A DNA stretch of 12,340 nt from Larix sibirica. Taxonomy: Eukaryota > Streptophyta > Pinopsida > Pinales > Pinaceae. Each line of letters starts with the position of its first letter. Positions within the stretch are counted from its first letter, which is position 1. This document shows positions 7,178 through 12,340 of this stretch, piece after piece. A program made the translations under genes and the position numbers. The notes below the pieces were generated by a model. That model did not search any database, was not told the DNA's origin, and saw nothing but the letters and a program-made list of their open reading frames with translations. Location: positions 33,865 through 46,204 of the forward strand of contig NWUY0300014191.1 in NCBI GenBank assembly GCA_004151065.3. Direction: 5' to 3'.

Positions 7178-8473
7178 AAAGTAAATGTGTTAGATATAAA
7201 TATATTCCTATATTTATACTTTCTAGAGCTCCAATTATGTTGGCATCCATGATAGGAATGCTAATTTCTTTTTCCATCAACATAAACAAAAGAGGGAATA
7301 AGTGGTAACCTTGCATCATCACTCGATATGGTTTGAATTTTTTTAAGGCATAAGCATTAATCAAGACAACACATGATACAAATGTCAAAAAATTTATAAT
7401 CCAATTCAGAATGGCACTTCGAAACCAAGGCGGAACTATATAATCCCTAGGTACAACCAATTTGCCATGTCATAAGCCTTTGATTGGTCGAGTTTTAAGA
7501 CCATAGTAGATAGTTCTTTTGTTTTACTAGTGTGCATTCCCTCCTGTTCCATACTAATAACATCATGAATCAATCTACCATGTAAAAAATGAAACTATTC
7601 TTTTGTGATTTCATCTAACAATAGACTTTTGACTCTCATTTCTACGATGTTTGCTATAATCTTATATATACATTTGCATAGGGATATAAGACTAAATTCT
7701 TCAAATGTTTCGGGCTTATATTTTTTAGGAATGAGGGTAGTGAAGGTGGAGCTGGAGGCCCCCAACGTCTTTCCTATAGTCCTTGACTCCTCTACCATCC
7801 TCAACAAATCATCTTCAATCAAATCATAGAAACCCATGAAAAATTCCATGGTCCAACTATAAGGCCAATGATTCTTGTTCTTTTGAAAGCCACAAAGAAA
7901 AATTGTAATTATTGTTTAGATATTTCCATGATTAAACTCTCATTCCTAGCTCATCAACAAATATAGGGAAGTAAGATGTCATCTTCACAACATTTACTAT
8001 GTTTACCCTATCATCTTCTTTATATATCTTCCTAAAATTCCCCATTCTCAGCTCTATAATGTCTTTAAATGTATAGGATTTGGACCCATTAACCCTTTAA
8101 GTTTCCCATATAGCCTTTTTATTCCTCTTGTAATTTGTACAATTATGTAAAAAATGTGTTATTGTCACCCTTTGATGAACATAAAGCTCTTCTTTTTAGT
8201 CTCAAAACTTCATCTTGGTCTGCCAATATCTTCCTCTTTTATGTTCTAAGGCCTTTGGGGTTTGTTTAGAAGTCACATCTAAACATTTTTCTATCTTCCT
8301 ATCATAAACTTTAGTAATTTGGGATTCTAGGGAGGCATGTTCTTGTTCATGATTAGTTCTTTTCTGATGTTCCCAAGAAGAAATCACCTTTTTGTCATGT
8401 TTGAGGTTATGGGAAGACTCAGTACTTTATATTTCTCTTTGAGAGGCATAAAAATCCTTCCATTTCTTTTTTA
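7178..8473 (-). pseudogene. LINE ORF2, endonuclease-RT linker and proximal reverse transcriptase
   Basis: From 8473 leftwards the minus strand encodes a charged linker (SWEHQKRTNHEQEHASLES), then LRLKRRALCSSKGDNNT (about 8195-8145), equivalent to the RLKSRAxWLxxGDxNTKFFH block of plant LINEs. RT starts with WTMEFFMGFYDLIEDDLL (7850), FTTLIPKKYKPETF and LISLCKCIYKIIANIVEMRV. Motif A reads VLKLDQSKAYD (about 7500) and keeps its Asp. Motif B region reads KPYRVMMQGYHLFPLLF against a family RGxRQGCPLSPLLF. The code ends with LYLTHLLF at the insert. The enzyme would reverse-transcribe its own RNA at a nicked chromosomal target. Stops and frameshifts disable it. The plus-strand open frame at 7605-7829 is its antisense shadow. 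Confidence 0.9.
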
Positions 8474-8981
8474 CTAAGTTTACAAAATCATCATCCTCCA
8501 TCCAAGAGACATTGAACTAAAAAGGTCTTGGTGGCTTTATGTTCTCATTGGAAAATTGAATGAAAATCGGCATATGATTTGAATCACCTCTATATCTAAT
8601 CCAAGACCTAATCCTAGATTGGTCTTGCATCAAAGCTTAAAAGATGAGAAATGCTATACTCTTTTTGCAATACACTCATCCCCTATCCATTTAGTTCCTC
8701 GAAGTAGGATCCATCTTATGGAATTAACTAAGTTTACAAAACCCTCATCATCCATCTAAGGGGCATTGAACCTAAAAGGGCATGGTGGCTTTATGTCCTC
8801 ATTGGAAAATTGAATGAAAAATGGTAGGTGATATGAATCCCATCTTGATCTAGTCCAATAACTAAGCCTATAGTGGTCTTGCATCAAATCTTCAAACATG
8901 AGAAAATGTTGTACTCATTTTTTTCAATATACTCATCCCTTACTGTCTAGTTCCTCCTAGTAGGAGCCATGTTATTTTTTC
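8474..8981. repeat. Tandem duplication, two units of about 254 bp, in the LINE endonuclease
   Basis: CTAAGTTTACAAAA begins at 8474 and again at 8728. The DNA that follows stays alignable for about 240 bases, with shared blocks such as TGGTGGCTTTATGT, CTCATTGGAAAATTGAATG and TGGTCTTGCATCAAA. The copies differ by many substitutions and a few single-base indels. The repeat covers the endonuclease C-terminus and the start of the linker. Confidence 0.88.
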
Positions 8982-9495
8982 CTGCATTCACCCATCCCAT
9001 TTCTTACAACTTATAGACAAAAATATGTGATGGGGTTTGTCCTTGTTGTACTCCCCCATATTTCAAACTTATTTAAAGAAAAATTAAGGCCATCTCCTAA
9101 AATAAGGTTCTACTTTCTCAGAGATACATTTGCAAGCAATCCTTTCCAATAAGCCTCCCTATTTTCATAGAACCCATAAATATTCACCACGGAGAAGAGA
9201 TCCCCAAGCTCTAAGAAAGTAAATTTTACACAAATTCCCAAGTTAATAAAGATAGAGTTTATGAGTCTCATACAATGTTTTTCCATCTAGTAATCAAACC
9301 CATAAACTTACATATAGGGTTGATTGATAGAAAACACCAATCACTTAAGAACTTTGAAATTTTCTTGGAGTTCTTGTCCCCACACGTTATAATTTATTGC
9401 ACCAACAATATCACATCATTCTTATGTAACTCAATAAACCATGAAAGGGTATATTTATTAGAGGAACTACCCAGATCTCTCACATTGGAAATCAT
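8474..9495 (-). pseudogene. LINE ORF2 endonuclease (EEP/APE-like) domain, broken
   Basis: The domain begins at an ATG at 9495 with MISNVRDLGSSSNKYTL, the decayed form of the MxISWNVRGLG start of plant LINE endonucleases. FSVVNIYGFYENREAYWKGL (about 9195-9135) matches the xNVYGPxxxxxxxxFW block, and LILGDGLNFSLNKFEIWG (about 9110-9055) matches the GDFN block. The C-terminal SDH-LP-I block is decayed and present twice because of a tandem duplication: DSYHLPFFIQFSNEDI (near 8842-8795) and DSNHMPIFIQFSNENI (near 8588-8541). The enzyme would nick target DNA to start target-primed reverse transcription. Several stops and the missing catalytic residues rule out function. The plus-strand open frame at 9275-9661 is antisense shadow. 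Confidence 0.87.
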
Positions 9496-9529
9496 GAGAA
9501 TAATGGTAAACCCTCCTTTAGGACATGAC

Positions 9530-11257
9530 CTCTTAGAGCCCCCATACGATTTTTTTATTTACCATGAAGGATTTCCTTCTTTTCCTTGCTTTGTACTAAA
9601 TACATGTGTAATTTATGACCCCTATAACCATTTGAATTCCTCTCTGGATTATCTAGATTAATTCCCCATTGAATCTTGAGCTCTACCCTCCCCCATAAGG
9701 TTTCCAAGTTTCAAGGTATCTCCCAAGGATTCATTAACAATGGGCATATTTGTCAAGAACCCAAACTTGAGGGTTGTACAAGCCTCATCCATATTCTAAT
9801 TATTTCCGATAAATATAGAAGTTCTACTATCCTTACTCTTACATCACTAGAAACAAACCTTGTGGGACAACCTTCCATAATAACTATATCCCCAAAATTC
9901 AAAGGCAAGGGAGAATGAACAATATTGCTACCCAAATCCATTTGAAAATCAACCCTCTTATCCCCTAAAGAAAAATGAGGAAAAAGAGAAATGGTTGTAA
10001 TCTCACCTAACTTACCATAATGGACAAAATTCACATCCTCCTTACCCCTTACATCATTATAAGCAAACTTTGAGATATAATCCTCCATATCAACTATAGT
10101 CCCAAATTTTATAAACAAAGAAGGATGAATGATATTGCTTCCCAAATTTGACCTATAAACTCCCCCCTTATATTTTGATGAAGAAATAGAATAAATATAA
10201 TAAGAAGTAGGCTCAAGTAACTTGCACAGGCCATTGGATTCTTTGGAAAGAGGAGATGGATATGGCTTTTTCCATTTCTACATCTTCCAAAAGAATTCAC
10301 TCAACTTCCTTGGGCACATGACTCATGATAATGCCCTTTCTACCTTCCTTCAACATCCCTTCTTTGGACCTATTCCACTCCTCAAATGTAATAGGAGGTT
10401 ATTTTCCTCAGTCCTCTTCACCAAATTTATTACACCTTGATCCTTTAGATCCCAAGGACAAGTCATCATCTCTAATATATGAAAGCTTTAGGGTATTTCT
10501 CCTCAACTCTTTCCTGCACATATTTAGGGAATGGTCTTCAACCACATTCCCTAGCATGTGCATGGCACCTCACACAAAAAATAGGACTCCATTGAAATCT
10601 AACATTTGTTTGCATTGGCATCCTTTCTGTTCAATCACCATAGGTATTGTGAATTTATCTGTTAGGTCTTCTTCAATTAGAATCTTATTAGTAGAAAAAT
10701 ATTGAGTTTCGAAAACTAAAATATTCCACCATGAAGGTTCCAGTACAATTCCCAATAGCCCTGAAGACATCCTTAGTCCAAAGCTTCGAAGGAATAATCA
10801 AGAGTCTAACACAAACCTCTTGGATCAGTGACTTTTTCAGTCACGGGGTAAAAAAAAGGGCTCCATTTTCTAAGTAATAGAGCTTGACACCCTCATCTCC
10901 ACCTATTTATTAGTATCTTCTAATCATCCTTCTCCTCTTTAAACGCAAACATCAGTTAATCTTAAGCCAAAAGGAGAGTGATTGGAGAATACCCTAGAAT
11001 CAATGCTTAGACTACCTCCATCCACTCTTTTATAGATACCTTTGACACCTTACACCTAAAGAACTGACCAAAAAGTGCTTGTTATGCTAACTCAATAACT
11101 TAATTCATCTTCACATCTTCGTCCAACACAAGTTTAATCCTTTGATACCTTTGCTTTACACATTTTGGTCATGAGTGTGCTTCTTGAGATTTACCTCACC
11201 ATTTTCATTCCCTCCACTATTGATCTCAGGCTTCTGGCATTGCACCTTCGATGCCAT
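9530..11257 (-). pseudogene. LINE ORF1 (DUF4283-like domain plus CCHC knuckle), broken
   Basis: An ATG at 11257 opens MASKVQCQKPEINSGGNENG, a plausible ORF1 N-terminus. Downstream fragments in alternating frames match the plant LINE ORF1 DUF4283 domain: LALFGQFFRC-like and ENGALFF pieces (about 11090-10850), then VCVRLLIIPSKLWTKDVFRA and IGNCTGTFMVEYF (about 10830-10730), corresponding to VWVRLxxLPLxxW...IGxxLG. ILIEEDLTDKFTIP and MLDFNGVLFFVRCHAHA (about 10690-10560) lead into the zinc-knuckle position, where a frameshift destroys the C-x2-C-x4-H-x4-C pattern. ORF1 proteins bind LINE RNA. The C-terminal third (10480-9530) contains a 210-bp in-frame tandem repeat and has no known domain. Plus-strand open frames in this interval are antisense shadows. 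Confidence 0.8.
9843..10240. repeat. Tandem duplication, two units of about 210 bp, in LINE ORF1
   Basis: The block CATCACTAGAAACAAACCTT at 9843 matches CATCATTATAAGCAAACTTT at 10053, and similarity continues to about 10230. On the minus strand the repeat keeps the frame (70 codons). LGSNIIHPSLFIKFGTIV and LGSNIVHSPLPLNFGDIV are the matching starts of the two units, inside one 130-codon open frame (10145-9753). Confidence 0.85.
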
Positions 11258-11295
11258 AGCTTCCTCTATAACAATATTCACTGTAGGGTCAACCC

Positions 11296-11371
11296 TAAGA
11301 GATTGATGGAACCTAAATCATTAGGGTTAGGTATAAGAGATTGATGGAACCTAAACCATTAGGGTTAGGTA
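11296..11371. repeat. 38-bp tandem duplication, one mismatch
   Basis: TAAGAGATTGATGGAACCTA... (11296-11333) is followed directly by a second copy (11334-11371). The 38-bp units differ at a single site (AAATCATT against AAACCATT). It lies in the putative LTR upstream of the TATA box. Confidence 0.93.
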
Positions 11372-11377
11372 GAGATG

Positions 11378-11418
11378 AAGAGTCATCTCGGAATTCCAAG
11401 AGACATCTTGGGAATACG
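11378..11418. repeat. Imperfect 20-bp tandem repeat upstream of the LTR TATA box
   Basis: AAGAGTCATCTCGGAATTCC (11378-11397) is followed by AAGAGACATCTTGGGAATAC (from 11398). The shared frame AAGAG-CATCT-GG-AAT suggests a duplicated upstream promoter element, as is common in LTR U3 regions. Confidence 0.6.
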
Positions 11419-11439
11419 AATGCAAGAGTCACATCATTG

Positions 11440-11447
11440 TATATATA
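11440..11447 (+). promoter_or_regulatory. Candidate LTR TATA box
   Basis: TATATATA lies about 110 bp before the end of the putative LTR, and AATAAA follows at 11465-11470. This close spacing would put the start site near the polyadenylation signal, which is compatible with a short R region. The call is based on position and motif only. Confidence 0.45.
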
Positions 11448-11553
11448 CATGTATATTCTTAATGAATAAAGTGTGCTTTCATGCCTATTTTGTGTGTCTT
11501 TCATTGGCCTTGTTCAGTTAATTGTTTATCTACCCTATTGGGCATCTCAACAG

Positions 11554-11566
11554 TGGTATTAGAGCC
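11554..11566 (+). other. Primer-binding site for initiator Met tRNA
   Basis: TGGTATTAGAGCC differs by one base from the consensus TGGTATCAGAGCC used by many plant copia and gypsy elements. It starts two bases after the CAACA end of the LTR. The single change is C to T. Confidence 0.8.
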
Positions 11567-11845
11567 TACCAATTGGTATTTACAAGCAGTCACTCTCGAT
11601 ATTACTCCACATTATTAGAGTACGAGGGGCATATCGTTATCTGACAAATATTCAAGATCGGCCAAAAACATATTTGCGAGTGTGGCATTTCCGGTCTTCT
11701 TCGTTAGTAGAAGCAACAAATGAACCACATGAGTAGGAAATTGGTGGTCTCATCACCTATGTCTTGGTACCTGTAGCGGCCTATAAGGGACGCCAAATGA
11801 GAAAGGTGGGGAAGAGATCAAATCCGTGAGGTCAATACGATAGCT
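11567..11845 (+). other. Untranslated leader of the LTR element
   Basis: This stretch lies between the primer-binding site and the next LTR start. No gag motif or long open frame is seen. It is probably the 5' leader of the element, cut by the LTR that starts at 11846. Confidence 0.5.
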
Positions 11846-12340
11846 TGTAATACCCCAATTTTGACCCTTAGGAAATATTGGCTTTTAATGTAAATATTGT
11901 ATACATGCGATGTATGTTTTCCTAGCGTGGAGCTCAAGGCCAAGGCCCCGCTAGTGNTAAACCTACGTGGGAAGAAGCCAGAGGTTAGAGTGCATGCTAA
12001 AGTCGGGGAGGGTTTGTGCACTTAGATTGAGCAGGAAAGACCAACCACACTTACCTACGCTAGTGCTAGGGGATGGGATGCACTAGGGACTATGTAGCAG
12101 TGATGGGAACCTTAACTAGGATGAGAGTGGGGTGATGGGGGTGCTTGAATATGTTTGAGATCATTGGGAGGTGTCGATAGCTCTGGGGATGATCTTGTTG
12201 AACTATAAACCCTACCCACTTGCTTGATAAACCCAACTGTAGGTTGGCTTAGCATGTGTATGCTTGATAAACCCAACTGTAGGTTGGCTTAGCATGGGTA
12301 GGTTCCCTGGATTGCTTGATAAACCCAACTATAGGTTGGC
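11846..12340 (+). repeat. Probable start of a further LTR, truncated by the window end
   Basis: TGTAATACCCCAATTTTGAC at 11846 fits the TGTAA(C/T)ACCC start of plant gypsy LTRs. About 495 bp follow without coding signal. The segment carries one ambiguous base (N at 11957) and ends in a 40-bp tandem repeat. It does not match the gypsy LTR at 2211-3570 beyond the first ten bases. If correct, the element inserted into the leader of the preceding LTR element. The minus-strand open frame at 11818-12021 runs through the N and has no motif. Confidence 0.5.
12221..12340. repeat. 40-bp tandem repeat with an internal hairpin (three copies, last cut)
   Basis: Units begin TGCTTGATAAACCCAACTGT at 12221 and 12261 and are nearly identical over 40 bp. 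After a 12-bp spacer (GGTTCCCTGGAT, 12301-12312) a third unit begins at 12313 and is cut by the window end. Each unit contains CCAAC and GTTGG separated by 5 bases, so it can form a small hairpin. The third unit has ACTATAGG in place of ACTGTAGG. Confidence 0.92.

Larger units (their letters stand above)
5640..11281 (-). mobile_element. Near full-length, dead plant L1-type LINE retrotransposon
   Basis: Read on the minus strand, 11257 to about 5930 gives all parts of a plant L1-type LINE in order: ORF1 with a DUF4283-like domain and CCHC knuckle, then ORF2 with apurinic-type endonuclease, linker, reverse transcriptase and post-RT region. Each part is recognised by several motifs but is split by stops and frameshifts. 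The total of about 5.6 kb, less a foreign insert of about 740 bp (6435-7177) and two internal tandem duplications, fits a full-length element. No 3' poly(A) or target-site duplication was found. The 5' end is placed just beyond the ORF1 start, where an LTR begins at about 11282. Confidence 0.9.
11282..11552 (+). repeat. Putative 5' LTR of a plus-strand LTR retrotransposon
   Basis: The right end is well placed: CATCTCAACA finishes at 11552, one base before a Met-type primer-binding site. A TATA box (TATATATA, 11440-11447) and AATAAA (11465-11470) lie in the order expected of an LTR promoter and polyadenylation region. The left end is set at TGTAGGGTC (11282), next to the 5' end of the LINE, giving about 271 bp. 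This left edge is only a guess from the TG rule. The upstream half carries two sets of short tandem repeats. Minus-strand open frame 11313-11504 inside it has no coding signal. Confidence 0.55.

Noticed and set aside
9275-9661. 128-codon plus-strand ORF as a gene
   Set aside because: It is antisense to the LINE endonuclease, whose minus-strand motifs are clear, and shows no domain or plausible composition of its own.
10222-10705. Plus-strand ORFs at 10222-10440 and 10325-10705 as genes
   Set aside because: They overlap each other and lie antisense to LINE ORF1. No motif was recognised.
11291-11371. Interstitial telomere repeats (CCCTAA / TTAGGGTTAGG)
   Set aside because: Only isolated TTAGGGTTAGG strings occur, each as part of the 38-bp duplicated unit. 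There is no run of the plant telomere unit TTTAGGG.
12221-12340. CRISPR-like array from regular repeats
   Set aside because: The units are contiguous 40-bp tandem copies with a single 12-bp spacer, no unique spacers of equal length, no cas genes, and the setting is plant retrotransposon DNA.

Overview
This window looks like an intergenic stretch of a large plant nuclear genome, most likely a gymnosperm (conifer) or another very repeat-rich plant. It is A+T-rich. I find no intact gene and no host coding exon, tRNA or rRNA. Almost every base can be placed in, or next to, a degraded retrotransposon. The plant assignment rests on three things: a plant L1-type LINE with a DUF4283/CCHC ORF1, plant-style LTR ends (TGTAACACCC..., TGTTG...CAACA), and primer-binding sites of the initiator-Met type. 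The narrower conifer assignment is an impression from recalled gag/RT wording, not proof.

Layout from left to right. (A) 1-3570, minus strand: 5' part of a Ty3/gypsy element. Its long 5' LTR (about 2211-3570) is followed leftwards by a primer-binding site (2191-2205), gag (2132-1411), protease (1349-1035), reverse transcriptase (790-365) and the start of the RT/RNase H connection (364-1), cut by the window edge. (B) 3571-5632, plus strand: an LTR element missing its 5' end, with gag zinc knuckles at 3955-4240, no recognisable pol, a purine-rich tract and a 527-bp 3' LTR (5106-5632). (C) About 5640-11281, minus strand: one long, nearly full-length plant L1-type LINE with ORF1 (11257 to about 9530), endonuclease (9495-8474), linker and RT (8473-5930). 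It is interrupted by a foreign segment of about 740 bp (6435-7177) exactly where the catalytic F-x-DD motif should be. It also carries two internal tandem duplications (254 bp and 210 bp). (D) About 11282-11845, plus strand: a short LTR with TATA box, AATAAA and tandem repeats, ending at a clear Met-type primer-binding site, then a non-coding leader. (E) 11846-12340, plus strand: the probable start of another LTR (TGTAATACCCC...), with a 40-bp tandem repeat at the window edge.

Nothing here can work together as a functional system. Each element is broken by stops, frameshifts, deletions or insertions, and many of the stops look like C-to-T changes of CAG or CGA codons, as expected of methylated, silenced plant repeats. 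The value of the window is as a record of nested insertion and repeat decay. The least explained pieces are the unidentified insert in the LINE, with its CGAAAC stem-loop, and the 40-bp hairpin-forming tandem repeat at the right edge.
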